Source of the DNA: Bacillota bacterium
GTDB lineage: Bacteria; Bacillota_E; JAJZYS01; JAJYTV01
Assembly: GCA_021845645.1 (NCBI GenBank)
Contig: JAJZVM010000069.1
Location: 1 to 20,576 of the forward strand
Reading direction: 5' to 3'
Length of the DNA: 20,576 nt
Shown here: positions 1 to 7,560 of the stretch, in pieces
Layout of the letters: each line of letters starts with the position of its first letter
How positions within the stretch are numbered: the stretch's first letter is position 1
Made by a program: the position numbers and the translations under genes
Notes under the pieces: generated by a model
The model's database searches: none
Told to the model about the DNA's origin: nothing
The model's input: the letters and a program-made list of their open reading frames with translations, nothing else

Positions 1-68
1 GTCTCAGCGAGGTCGATGCCTACCTCGCCCAGGTCCACAATCCCGGCCAACTGGAGGTGTCCCGCTAA
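1..68 (+). CDS. C-terminal tail of an unidentified upstream gene (partial)
   Basis: An open frame enters from the left edge and ends at TAA 66-68, encoding a tail that ends HNPGQLEVSR. The stop overlaps the ATG of the next gene (TAATG), and the ribosome site of that gene (GGAGGTG, 52-58) lies inside this tail. Such overlap is typical of translational coupling, so this is probably the previous gene of the tad operon. The visible 21 residues are hydrophilic and do not look like the end of a prepilin peptidase, which would be hydrophobic. The family cannot be recognised. Confidence 0.5.
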   Translation, partial: LSEVDAYLAQVHNPGQLEVSR

Positions 69-877
69 TGCCTCGCAGCACAACCCAGTCCCCTGTCCGC
101 CGTCCCCGATTCCTGCGTTCGGGGACGACGCAGATCGTGTTCATCGTTGTCGTCGGCCTGGCGCTGGCGGCGGCTGTCGGCCGCACCGTCGCATCAGCCC
201 GTGAGACGGTCTCCGTGGTCGTCGCCAAGGGCGAGATCAGGCCCTGGCAGCCGATCTCTGCGAGAGACCTCACGTTCGCCCAGATTTCCGCCTCTGACTA
301 CACATCGGGGATGGTCTCGTCAATCTCGCAGGTGATCGGACAGGTCTCCAGCGCACCGATCCCCGCGGGGGTTGTGGTGGAGAGCGCGTGGCTCGGACGC
401 TCTTACGAGCAGGGAAACAGCGCTGTGGCTACGGATCTCACGCGCATCGGCCAGCCGACCATGCGAGGCTTCACTCTGCCGGTGACACCGGATGAGGGGT
501 ACGGCTCGGTTGCGCCGGGGGTCCGGGTGGACCTACTGGCCAGCGTGCATGTGCCAGCCGGGCAGAGCTCGATCCCAGCATCCATCGTGCTCGCCCAGAA
601 CGTACCCGTGCTCGCGGTCCAGGGCGGCGCGCAGACAGCCGGTAGTACGGGCGGCGGCGACGTGGTCCTGCTGGTATCGCCGCAGATCGCCCAGGCCATC
701 GCGTTTGCGCAGGCGAACGGGTCGATCTCGCTGCTGGTCAATGGATTCTCATCGGACCCGGCAGCCGCGCAGGTGCCAGCTATGACGTCGCCGGGGTTCG
801 CAGCGCAGTACCTCGGCAGCCAGGCGGCCACGACAGCGCCGACGGCCGGGACCAGTACAGCGCAGGGGGGCAAATAG
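68..877 (+). CDS. cpaB: Flp pilus assembly protein CpaB/RcpC
   Basis: The 269-residue product has a short basic cytoplasmic tail, one membrane helix at about residues 22-41 (QIVFIVVVGLALAAAVG), an SAF-like segment at about 47-115 (VVVAKGEIRPWQPISARDL, then PIPAGVVVESAWL) and an RcpC-type domain (GFTLPVTPDEGYGSVAPG, then VRVDLLASV) at about 135-235. The C-terminal tail is low-complexity Ala/Thr/Gly. CpaB proteins are anchored outside the membrane and belong to the Tad pilus assembly machine; the SAF domain is thought to bind cell-wall glycan. The ATG overlaps the upstream stop and has GGAGGTG ten bases before it. It heads a row of tad genes, which supports the assignment. Confidence 0.88.
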   Translation: MPRSTTQSPVRRPRFLRSGTTQIVFIVVVGLALAAAVGRTVASARETVSVVVAKGEIRPWQPISARDLTFAQISASDYTSGMVSSISQVIGQVSSAPIPAGVVVESAWLGRSYEQGNSAVATDLTRIGQPTMRGFTLPVTPDEGYGSVAPGVRVDLLASVHVPAGQSSIPASIVLAQNVPVLAVQGGAQTAGSTGGGDVVLLVSPQIAQAIAFAQANGSISLLVNGFSSDPAAAQVPAMTSPGFAAQYLGSQAATTAPTAGTSTAQGGK

Positions 878-878
878 C

Positions 879-1298
879 GTGGGCACGGTCATCCCTCTCC
901 GCTCACGCCGCGTGGCGGAGCCCATCGACGCGGTCGTGTACCAGCCGGACATGGACGCGATCGAGGATGTCGGGTGGGTGCTGGCTGAAGTCTCACATGT
1001 GAGGCTGACGGCACTCTCCACGACAGAGGAGGGGCTGTGGCCACTGGTCGAGCAGTACAGCCCCGGCCTCGTCCTCGTGGTCCAGGATTTCGCCGCGATG
1101 CGGCGGGTGAGCATGGGGCTGCCAGCCGGGCAGGCGATGGCCTACGCCATGCGCGACGCGGAGGGCGCTCCGAGCACGACATGGCTGCCGAGCGGCGGAC
1201 TACGGGCGGTGGTGTCGTACCCGCTCGTCGCTGACGAAATCGAGCAGGTGATCGATGTGATGCAGGGGAGGAGGGGTGTGACATGGGCGATGAGGTGA
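879..1298 (+). CDS. Stand-alone degenerate receiver-like protein in the tad operon
   Basis: GTG start one base after the cpaB stop; the end overlaps tadZ by 16 bases. The 139 residues are soluble and alternate hydrophobic strands and helices like a response-regulator receiver: DAVVYQPD, VRLTALSTTEEGLWPL, SPGLVLVVQD and GLRAVVSYPLVADEIEQVID. The last two segments parallel the N-terminal domain of the neighbouring TadZ (RPDVVLVAGD; GVRAMCGYPADYAEVRQAVE), so I infer that it is a paralogue of that domain. The usual acidic pocket and conserved Lys/Thr of true receivers are not evident, so phosphorylation is unlikely. A role as partner or localisation factor for TadZ is possible. The family is not recognised with certainty. 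Confidence 0.6.
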   Translation: MGTVIPLRSRRVAEPIDAVVYQPDMDAIEDVGWVLAEVSHVRLTALSTTEEGLWPLVEQYSPGLVLVVQDFAAMRRVSMGLPAGQAMAYAMRDAEGAPSTTWLPSGGLRAVVSYPLVADEIEQVIDVMQGRRGVTWAMR

Positions 1299-2548
1299 CG
1301 AGACTCGTGGTATTCGACTCGGATGCCGTAGCCGCCCGCGCTGCCGGGCGGCTGCTGTCTGACGGGGAGCAGATGGTCGTGGTGGCGACGGTCAGCACGG
1401 AGGCGGAGACGACCCAGGCGGTCGCCGAGCACCGACCCGACGTGGTGCTGGTGGCTGGCGACGCGGACCTCGCCCGCCGCATCGCGCAGGGAAACGCCTG
1501 CGCGGTCGTGCTGGCCTCCCAAGACGTGAGCGAGGAGGCATGGCGGGCTGCGAGGGCGGGCGGCGTGCGGGCGATGTGCGGGTACCCCGCGGACTATGCC
1601 GAGGTGCGGCAGGCGGTCGAGGCGATCGCCGCGGAAGAGCGCCGTGTGGCCGCTCTCGCGGGTGCGCGGACGCGCCGGGTGATGGTGGCGAGTGCGCCCG
1701 AGGCGGAGGCGGCGAAGGCGCTGGGACGGGCAATCGCGGTGTTCGGGACAAAGGGGGGGCTCGGCAAGTCGACGATCGCCGCAAACCTGGCCGTCGTCCT
1801 GGCCAGCCGGGGCCTGCGGGTAGTCGCAGTCGACTGGGACCTCGCCTCGCCCGACCTCGCCACGCTGTACGGGGTGAGCGCCGACCGTACGCTCGCCGAC
1901 TGGGCGGCACTGCCCGAGGGCGAGGACCTCGACGGCGAGCGGATCGAGAGCCTGCTCACGCGCCATCGGACGGGTGTCTGGCTCCTGCCAGCGCCGCCGG
2001 ACCCGATGCAGGCGGGAGGGATCGACGCTGCCATCCTGACGCGAGTGCTGACAGCGCTGCAATCATTCGCCGACGTCATTCTGCTCGATCTCCCGACAGC
2101 CGACCTGACGAGCGACGCCGTCGCAACTGGTCTCCGCCAGGCCGACGACGTGCTCTACGTCGTCTCGCCCGACCGTGCGGCGGTCGCAGAGGCGGGGCAC
2201 ACACTGCGGGCTCTGCGGCAGCTGTCTGAGCGAGACGAGAGCGTGGATCTGGAGCGCTGGCGGCTGGTGATCAGCCGGGCCCCGCGCACTGGTGGACTGC
2301 CGATTAGCGAGTTTGCCAGCCGGCTCGGGCTGCGGCCGATTGGGTCGCCACTCCCGGACGACCCGGACGTGCGATCGGCCACAAATTGGCTCGATGGGCA
2401 AATGCCGATCGAGCGCCTGCGCGGGTCCGGGTGGGCTGCGCTGATGCGCGATCTGGCGCGGGACCTGGTACCCGAGGCACCGCCCGCGCCCCAGGTGGTC
2501 GCAGAGCGCCCCCGGCGTCGCGGGCTGCTGGGCTGGCTCGCGCGGTAG
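1283..2548 (+). CDS. tadZ: TadZ/CpaE: receiver-like domain fused to a MinD/ParA-type ATPase
   Basis: The 421-residue product has an atypical receiver domain (about 5-118) and a MinD/ParA ATPase (about 148-400). The deviant Walker A is KGGLGKST at 157-164, the next strand carries VVAVDWDLASPDLA (180-193) and Walker B is ADVILLDLP (263-271). TadZ/CpaE proteins position the Tad machine at the cell pole and dimerise through the ATPase domain. The receiver part lacks an obvious phospho-acceptor pocket, as is common in this family. The C-terminus is basic (RPRRRGLLGWLAR), perhaps for membrane or partner contact. The gene starts inside the end of the previous gene, which suggests coupled translation. 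tadA follows 18 bases later. Confidence 0.88.
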   Translation: MGDEVTRLVVFDSDAVAARAAGRLLSDGEQMVVVATVSTEAETTQAVAEHRPDVVLVAGDADLARRIAQGNACAVVLASQDVSEEAWRAARAGGVRAMCGYPADYAEVRQAVEAIAAEERRVAALAGARTRRVMVASAPEAEAAKALGRAIAVFGTKGGLGKSTIAANLAVVLASRGLRVVAVDWDLASPDLATLYGVSADRTLADWAALPEGEDLDGERIESLLTRHRTGVWLLPAPPDPMQAGGIDAAILTRVLTALQSFADVILLDLPTADLTSDAVATGLRQADDVLYVVSPDRAAVAEAGHTLRALRQLSERDESVDLERWRLVISRAPRTGGLPISEFASRLGLRPIGSPLPDDPDVRSATNWLDGQMPIERLRGSGWAALMRDLARDLVPEAPPAPQVVAERPRRRGLLGWLAR

Positions 2549-2566
2549 TAGAGAGGAGGGGAGAGC

Positions 2567-3886
2567 ATGGCGGGAGGGCTGCTGCGGCGTGACGGGATCG
2601 CCGCGGCCGAAAGGGCCCCGGAGCGCCGGGAGACCGCGTCGGCGCTCCCCGAGGCTGCGTGGGCGGCGATCAGGGACGAGATCTCCCACGAATTGCCCGA
2701 TGACTGGGCGAGTCTGATCGAGAAGGATCCAGTCCTCCGCCGTGAGGCAGAGGGACGGATCGCCCAAGCAGTCGATACCCAGGTGCGTCAGTATCCAGGC
2801 GTTTCGCGAGCGGTTGCGCTCGCAGAAGCCCGCGCCGAGTTCCTTGGCGTTGGACCTCTACAGGATCTACTCGACGACCAGACGGTCACTGAGATCATGG
2901 TAGATTCCCCGAATGATGTCCGCGTGGAGCGCAACGGGCGACTGTCGTGGACGGAGGTGCGATTCCGCAGCGAGGAGCATCTGCGGATGGTGATCAGCAA
3001 GATCGTGTCACCGCTACACCGCGAGGTCACCGAGTCTGAGCCGTTAGTGGACGGCCGGCTCCCTGACGGCTCGCGTATCCACGTCGTCGTCCCGCCTCTG
3101 CGGCCAGATGGAGCCGCCGTTACCATCCGCAAGTTTCCGCAGAAGTTCGACGTCACGGACCTCGTTGCGAATAGGTCCATGAGCCCTGAGATCGCCGACC
3201 TCCTTGGTCGAGCGGTTCGGGCGCGGACGAACATCCTCGTCTCCGGCGGCACTAGCTCTGGCAAGACCACGACATTGAATGCGCTCTCGGCCTTCATCCC
3301 GGAGGACGAGCGCATCATTACCATCGAGGATACGCTGGAGCTACGGCTTGAGCGACGTGGGGTCGTGGCGATGGAAGCCCGGCCCGCAAACTCCGAGGGC
3401 CGCGGCGAGGTCACAATCCGCCAGCTGGTGAAGAACGCTCTGCGTATGCGCCCTGACCGGATCATCGTCGGTGAGGTGCGCGGCGGAGAGGCCCTGGACA
3501 TGCTGCAAGCCATGAACACGGGTCATGACGGCAGCCTGACGACGCTCCATGCGAACTCGGCACGGGACGTGCTTTCCCGCCTTGAAACACTTGTCCTGAT
3601 GGCGGGCTTCGACCTGCCGGTAAGGGCGATTCGTGAGCAGATCGCCTCGGCTATGGAGCTCGTCGTCCAGGTCGAGCGCTCGGCCGACGGCCGTCGCCGT
3701 GTAGTCGAGGTGGCCGAGGTCGCCGGGTTGATCGAGGGCGACGTGCGAGTCGACCCGATCGTTCAGTGGGACGGAGCCGACTGGGTGCCCACGGGTCATC
3801 GACCAGAGCGGCTACTCGCGAAGTTCAGGCGGGCCGGGGTTGAAGCCCCGGCCCGCCTTGTTGGGGGAAGGGAGGCGGCGGACTGA
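2567..3886 (+). CDS. tadA: TadA/CpaF secretion ATPase of the Flp pilus
   Basis: The 439-residue length is usual for TadA/CpaF hexameric ATPases of the type II/IV secretion superfamily, which power pilus polymerisation from the cytoplasm. Walker A is GGTSSGKTT (227-235), the Asp/Glu box is ITIEDTLELR (251-260), Walker B is RIIVGEVRG (298-306) and the His box is GHDGSLTTLHAN (319-330). The N-terminal domain carries the family segment GVGPLQDLLDDQTVTEIMV. The ATG has GAGAGGAGGGGAG just upstream. The stop overlaps the ATG of tadB (TGATG). A perfect 12-bp inverted repeat is built into the last codons (3828-3857), an unusual feature listed separately. Confidence 0.95.
   Translation: MAGGLLRRDGIAAAERAPERRETASALPEAAWAAIRDEISHELPDDWASLIEKDPVLRREAEGRIAQAVDTQVRQYPGVSRAVALAEARAEFLGVGPLQDLLDDQTVTEIMVDSPNDVRVERNGRLSWTEVRFRSEEHLRMVISKIVSPLHREVTESEPLVDGRLPDGSRIHVVVPPLRPDGAAVTIRKFPQKFDVTDLVANRSMSPEIADLLGRAVRARTNILVSGGTSSGKTTTLNALSAFIPEDERIITIEDTLELRLERRGVVAMEARPANSEGRGEVTIRQLVKNALRMRPDRIIVGEVRGGEALDMLQAMNTGHDGSLTTLHANSARDVLSRLETLVLMAGFDLPVRAIREQIASAMELVVQVERSADGRRRVVEVAEVAGLIEGDVRVDPIVQWDGADWVPTGHRPERLLAKFRRAGVEAPARLVGGREAAD
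3828..3857 (+). terminator. Strong hairpin inside the 3' end of tadA
   Basis: GGCGGGCCGGGG (3828-3839) and CCCCGGCCCGCC (3846-3857) form a perfect 12-bp stem with loop TTGAAG, followed by TTGTTG. It lies wholly within tadA codons, 28 bases before tadB. It looks like a leaky intrinsic terminator or a mRNA-stabilising element that sets the ratio of the ATPase to the downstream membrane platform genes. The T-run is poor, so full termination is doubtful. Confidence 0.5.
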
Positions 3887-4803
3887 TGTGGCTGATCGAG
3901 GCGCTGGTGTTCATCCTCGTGGTTAGCGTAGGGATGGCTGTCCGCAACTGGCGCGAGGCGGGCCGCGAGAGGGTCGCGCAGCTCCTTGCAGGGCCTCGAC
4001 CGGCTCAGATCAGGGATCAGGTACAGCGAGATCGCGTCGCAGACGAGATCCCGCTGGTGCGTCGACTGACGGTCGCTGCGTGGCAAGCAGGGGTGGCCGT
4101 GAGCGGCGAGAACGTGCTGGTCGGGTCGGTGCTAGCAGCTGTAATGGGATACGGTCTACTGCTCCTCCTGACGGCCAGTCCGCTCTTCGCGGCTGGCGGC
4201 CTTGTGGCAGGCGTGCTTACGCCGTATGTCTGGCTCCAAACTTTGAAGAACCGTCGAGCTCCGGTAATTGGCGAGCAACTCCCGCAGGCGCTGCGCCTTT
4301 GGGCACAGGTGATCCGATCGGGTCGCTCCGTTAAGGAGTCTCTGGCTCTGGCAGCCCATGAGACTCCAGCGCCGCTCGGTCCGGAACTGTTGCGCGCAGT
4401 GCAGGCGATGTCCACCGGGTATTCACCTGAGGAAGCCATGCGCGGTGTTGCTGAGCGCCTGGGTCACCCCGACATGCGGCTGGTCGTATCCGCGCTACGG
4501 CTACATGCGCAGCTTGGAGGATCACTAGCGGACCCTCTCAACTCCTGTGCACAGACAGCTCAGGAGCGCGTTGCGATGCGCAAAACCGTCGCCGCCAAAA
4601 CCGCATTCGTACGCGGTGAAGCCTACATGATTATGGCGCTGCCTGCGGTCATCGTAACCGTGCTTCAATCCGTAAGCCACGCCTACTTCAAGCCGTTCTT
4701 GGACTCACCCCGTGGGGTCTTCCTACTTGGGGTAGTGGTGGTGCTGATCCTTATGGCCGTAATCTGGCTACGCGGTGTCGTGCGGACCACCACGTTCGAT
4801 TAG
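3886..4803 (+). CDS. tadB: TadB inner-membrane platform protein (T2SSF domain)
   Basis: The 305-residue product begins with a membrane helix (MWLIEALVFILVVSVGMAV), has a central hydrophobic pair (about 83-120) and a terminal helix pair (about 243-300). The cytoplasmic T2SSF/GspF domain lies at about 130-240, with GEQLPQALRLWAQVIRSGRS, LLRAVQAMSTGYSPEEAM and ALRLHAQLGGSLADPL. TadB and TadC form the membrane platform turned by TadA. ATG overlaps the tadA stop as TGATG, so coupled translation is likely. Third-position A/T is visibly more frequent in this gene and in tadC than in the transfer genes further right. Confidence 0.9.
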   Translation: MWLIEALVFILVVSVGMAVRNWREAGRERVAQLLAGPRPAQIRDQVQRDRVADEIPLVRRLTVAAWQAGVAVSGENVLVGSVLAAVMGYGLLLLLTASPLFAAGGLVAGVLTPYVWLQTLKNRRAPVIGEQLPQALRLWAQVIRSGRSVKESLALAAHETPAPLGPELLRAVQAMSTGYSPEEAMRGVAERLGHPDMRLVVSALRLHAQLGGSLADPLNSCAQTAQERVAMRKTVAAKTAFVRGEAYMIMALPAVIVTVLQSVSHAYFKPFLDSPRGVFLLGVVVVLILMAVIWLRGVVRTTTFD

Positions 4804-4819
4804 TGGGGGAGGTGCAACT

Positions 4820-5719
4820 GTGATTGACGTACTGACGTTCCTCTTCGCCTTCGCGCTCGGAATGTACCTCCGAGAGCGGGCGATGACCCGTAATCGGTTG
4901 TTGCAGCGCATCCTCCCGGATGTTCAGGGGTCCGACCCACAGGCGATTCTCGAAGCCGAGGCCGGCGATTCGGTGCTTGTGGCGATGCTACGGCCTGTTC
5001 AGGCACTCGCAGAGGCGGTCGCCGGCCCAGTTATTCGCCGGCGCGGGATGGAGAAACTCCGCCGAATGTACGATCGTGCAGGTCGGCCCGGCAACCTCTC
5101 CGCTGAGGAATGGTACCTCGCGGTACTAGTGACCGCTGTCGTGGGAGCGCTCGTGGCGCTGCCTGCGGGTGCGCTGGTTAGACCCATCCTTGGCCCAATC
5201 GCGGCGATCGCCGTCGGTGTGGGGACCCGACCGCTGAGCAACAGGTACCTACAGGAGCGGATTGCTGTCCGCGTCCGTCAGGTCCGCACGGCGCAAGTCG
5301 GGTGGATGGAGAGTCTCGTGACGGCAATCGAAAGTGGTGCGCCTCTCGCCAGGGCTATCCGGGAAACGATCACCGATGTGCCAGGCATCCTCGGGATGGA
5401 ACTCATGGTAGCCGCCCGTGAGGCTCAAGCTGACGGAGACCTTGGAGGCGCGCTCGGACGGGCAGCGGAGCGACTGGATGTCCCCGAACTATCCTCCCTG
5501 GTCGCCATGCTACGCCAGCAGATGGATCTGGGCGGCGGGGTGGCAGAGATACTGCGTGCTCAGGTGCACGATCTTCGTGAGGCACGGCGTTCGGCCGCCG
5601 AGGAGAAGGCCGGCAAGGCAACAGCGCGCATGTTGTGGGCAGTGGTCCCCTTGGTGCTGGTCGTGATCATCCTGTTGGCCTATCCACCGGGTGCTGCCAC
5701 CCTGAACACTCTCAAGTGA
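4820..5719 (+). CDS. tadC: TadC inner-membrane platform protein (T2SSF domain)
   Basis: GTG at 4820 is chosen because GGGGGAGGTG (4805-4814) sits six bases before it; an upstream in-frame ATG at 4775 lies inside tadB and would add a non-hydrophobic extension. The product is 299 residues: an N-terminal helix (VIDVLTFLFAFALGMYL), a helix pair at about 100-140 and a T2SSF domain at about 150-260 (WMESLVTAIESGAPLARAIRE and MLRQQMDLGGGVAEILR), followed by a final helix (MLWAVVPLVLVVIILLA). It is the second platform component, paired with TadB. Confidence 0.9.
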   Translation: MIDVLTFLFAFALGMYLRERAMTRNRLLQRILPDVQGSDPQAILEAEAGDSVLVAMLRPVQALAEAVAGPVIRRRGMEKLRRMYDRAGRPGNLSAEEWYLAVLVTAVVGALVALPAGALVRPILGPIAAIAVGVGTRPLSNRYLQERIAVRVRQVRTAQVGWMESLVTAIESGAPLARAIRETITDVPGILGMELMVAAREAQADGDLGGALGRAAERLDVPELSSLVAMLRQQMDLGGGVAEILRAQVHDLREARRSAAEEKAGKATARMLWAVVPLVLVVIILLAYPPGAATLNTLK

Positions 5720-5733
5720 GGCAGGTAGAAGAC

Positions 5734-6366
5734 ATGGGCGACATTGACAGCGTGACGCGCCGGGCGGAATGGATCGCCCGGCGCGTCGATTTGCGCAGCG
5801 ACGGGCAGGTACATGGGCACTCGTGGCGGACTGCGGCTCTCATGAGGCTGATGATCGTGGCCCTGGGTGTGGCCGACCCGGACGCCTACCTCTGGCCGCT
5901 CGGGATGCTCGTGCACGATACTGGAAAACTCTGGGTCGCGCGCGAGACCCTCCATCACCCTGGCCCGTTGTCCCCAGAGCAGACCCGTGAGATGTGGCAC
6001 CACCCTGTGCGCGGGCGCGAAGAACTCCTACGGCTCGCCGTGCGGCATCCGACCGAGGCGCATGCCTGGGAGGTAGCTGCGGCGGTCGCCGCCGGCCACC
6101 ACGAACGCCCGGACGGCCTCGGCTATCCCAGGGGCCTGCGCGGCGACGAGGTGCCCCTGGCACTCCGACTCGCCAGGGCATGTGACGTCTACGACGCACT
6201 GACCTCCGACCGCGCCTACCACCGCGGGCGGCAGCCAGCAGAGGCGCTGCGCGTCATGCAAGGGATGGGCGGGTTCGACGAGGCCCACCTCGACGCGCTG
6301 GCCGAGGTCGCGCACTGGAGAGGGGGTGGTGGGTGGCGCCCGCTGGCGCCAGTGCCTGCCGACTGA
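5734..6366 (+). CDS. Stand-alone HD-GYP phosphodiesterase domain protein
   Basis: ATG at 5734 is preceded by GAGGCAGG; the upstream in-frame extension overlaps tadC and is rejected. The 210 residues are nearly all HD-GYP domain: HGHSW (27-31), HDTGK (61-65), LSPEQTREMWHHP (79-91), HHERPDGLGYPRGL (122-135) and DVYDALTSDRAY (151-162). These are the metal-binding and GYP signatures of enzymes that hydrolyse cyclic di-GMP or related cyclic dinucleotides. There is no receiver, PAS or membrane domain. Its place between tadC and the pilin gene suggests nucleotide-signal control of the pilus, although the activity and substrate are inferred from the family. Confidence 0.88.
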   Translation: MGDIDSVTRRAEWIARRVDLRSDGQVHGHSWRTAALMRLMIVALGVADPDAYLWPLGMLVHDTGKLWVARETLHHPGPLSPEQTREMWHHPVRGREELLRLAVRHPTEAHAWEVAAAVAAGHHERPDGLGYPRGLRGDEVPLALRLARACDVYDALTSDRAYHRGRQPAEALRVMQGMGGFDEAHLDALAEVAHWRGGGGWRPLAPVPAD

Positions 6367-6368
6367 CT

Positions 6369-6393
6369 GGCCCGCCGAGCACTACGGCGGGCC
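6369..6393 (+). promoter_or_regulatory. Perfect hairpin upstream of the flp pilin gene
   Basis: GGCCCGCCG (6369-6377) and CGGCGGGCC (6385-6393) form a perfect 9-bp stem with loop AGCACTA, between the HD-GYP stop and the flp ribosome site. No T-run follows, so an mRNA processing or 5' stabilising role is more likely than termination. Confidence 0.55.
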
Positions 6394-6419
6394 GCACTAT
6401 TGGGAAAGGGGGGAACTAC

Positions 6420-6581
6420 ATGCTGGCATACATCCGTACACTGCTCCGCGTTGAGCGCGGCCAGAGCATGGTCGAGTACGCGCTGATCATTGCTCTCGTC
6501 GCCATCGTATTGATCGGTGGCCTGACCATGCTGAGCGGCGGCATCGGTGACACGCTCAGCAAGATCACCGGATCGCTTTGA
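6420..6581 (+). CDS. flp: Flp-type pilin (major Tad pilus subunit)
   Basis: The 53-residue prepilin starts at ATG 6420 behind AAAGGGGGGAA. The leader MLAYIRTLLRVERG is followed by the class IVb cleavage motif G/QSMVEYAL with Glu at +5 and the Glu-Tyr pair typical of Flp, then the helix IIALVAIVLIGGLTMLSGG and a short tail. After cleavage by a TadV/CpaA-type peptidase, not visible in this window, the subunit would be about 39 residues and form the pilus fibre. Hairpins flank the gene on both sides, consistent with a separately stabilised, highly expressed segment of the operon transcript. Confidence 0.93.
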   Translation: MLAYIRTLLRVERGQSMVEYALIIALVAIVLIGGLTMLSGGIGDTLSKITGSL

Positions 6582-6589
6582 TCCACATC

Positions 6590-6615
6590 AGGGGCGGGCC
6601 TGGGGGCTCGCCCCT
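6590..6615 (+). terminator. Hairpin downstream of flp
   Basis: AGGGGCGGGCC (6590-6600) pairs with GGCTCGCCCCT (6605-6615), giving 11 bp with one G-T pair and loop TGGG, eight bases after the flp stop. There is no T-run. With the hairpin at 6369-6393 it brackets the pilin gene, suggesting 3' protection or partial termination. Confidence 0.5.
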
Positions 6616-6643
6616 CCTCACAAGGAAGAGAGGAGGGAAGGGG

Positions 6644-7078
6644 GTGCGTAACACACTCCGTCGCCTTCGAGATGCTCGTGGCCAAGCAGCCGCGGAGTTC
6701 GCGCTCGTGCTGCCCGTGCTTGTGCTACTTCTGGTCGGGATCTTCGTGGTCGGCGGTCTTTGGGTAAACGCAAAGCAGGTCGTCGTAGATGCTGCCCGCG
6801 AGGGCGCGAGAGAGGCGGCAGTCCTGATTGCGCGTGATCCAACGGGGTGGCAGCAGACAGTGGCGCAGGATGTTCAAGCGAACCTGCAAGGCGGCGGGTT
6901 GCAGACGGCACCCGCTAACTACGACCCGCAGTGGCCATACACCTCAGGGGATCTAGTGGAGTCCTACGACCCGGCCTCCGGCCTCGTGACCGTAACGGTC
7001 ATCTATCACGACGCCGGAGCCACGTCATTGTTCCCAGGAGTCACGCTTCAGTCGAGCGTGAGCTTTCTGGTCGAGTGA
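6644..7078 (+). CDS. tadE: TadE-like minor pseudopilin
   Basis: The GTG start at 6644 follows GAGGAGGGAAGGGG; an in-frame ATG at 6578 overlaps the flp stop and would run through the hairpin, so it is not chosen. The 144-residue product has a basic leader, then G/QAAAEFALVLPVLVLLLVG with Glu at the +5 position and a single helix, followed by an extracellular part rich in Ala and Val. TadE proteins are pseudopilins processed by the prepilin peptidase and needed for pilus biogenesis. It follows flp and precedes a TadG-like gene, the usual order. Confidence 0.85.
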   Translation: MRNTLRRLRDARGQAAAEFALVLPVLVLLLVGIFVVGGLWVNAKQVVVDAAREGAREAAVLIARDPTGWQQTVAQDVQANLQGGGLQTAPANYDPQWPYTSGDLVESYDPASGLVTVTVIYHDAGATSLFPGVTLQSSVSFLVE

Positions 7079-7089
7079 GGAGGATGGCT

Positions 7090-7560
7090 ATGCGACTGTT
7101 CAATGAAGAACGCGGGCAAGCCGCAGTCATCTTCGCGATTTCCCTCACCGCCATAGTCAGTGTCGCGGCCCTGGCGCTCGACGTTGGGCGGGCGAGGATG
7201 GTACAGGCAGAGCAGGCCGCAGCGCTTGACGCGGCCGCGACTGCGGGAGCGCAAGCGGTTGTGCCAGAGACGGACTCGTCGGGGAACCCATACCTGACCA
7301 TCAACACCACTGAGGCCCAGGCGATGGCTGATCAGGTCTACCAGGCGAATATCACGTCGATGGACAAACCCGGTGCCGCATGGACGCCGGGCGCACTGAA
7401 CGTACAGGTGACGCAAGGGCCTGGAGGGTGCACCGTCTCGACTTCAGCGACGGCGCAGGTGCAGACCTTCTTCTCAGGGGCGGTCGGATGGGCATCGTCC
7501 ATCGCGGTCCATGGCACCTCCACCGCGCACCCGCACAGCCTCGGGGTGCCGTGCCAATGA
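7090..7560 (+). CDS. TadG-like pilus-associated protein
   Basis: ATG 7090 is preferred because GAGGAGG (7076-7082) lies seven bases upstream; ATG 7084 is possible but too close. The 156-residue product has the N-terminal segment ERGQAAVIFAISLTAIVSVA and then LDVGRARMVQAEQAAALDAAATAGAQ, the signature of TadG-related (TadE/Flp-like helical N-terminus) proteins. The rest is an extracellular domain with two Cys residues. Unlike Flp and TadE, the position equivalent to Glu+5 is Ile, so cleavage by prepilin peptidase is doubtful, as is known for TadG. It is much shorter than classical TadG and lacks a von Willebrand A domain. Confidence 0.75.
   Translation: MRLFNEERGQAAVIFAISLTAIVSVAALALDVGRARMVQAEQAAALDAAATAGAQAVVPETDSSGNPYLTINTTEAQAMADQVYQANITSMDKPGAAWTPGALNVQVTQGPGGCTVSTSATAQVQTFFSGAVGWASSIAVHGTSTAHPHSLGVPCQ

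Noticed and set aside
4775..4819. Upstream ATG for tadC
   Set aside because: It lies within tadB without a ribosome site and adds a polar stretch before the membrane helix; GTG 4820 is well placed.
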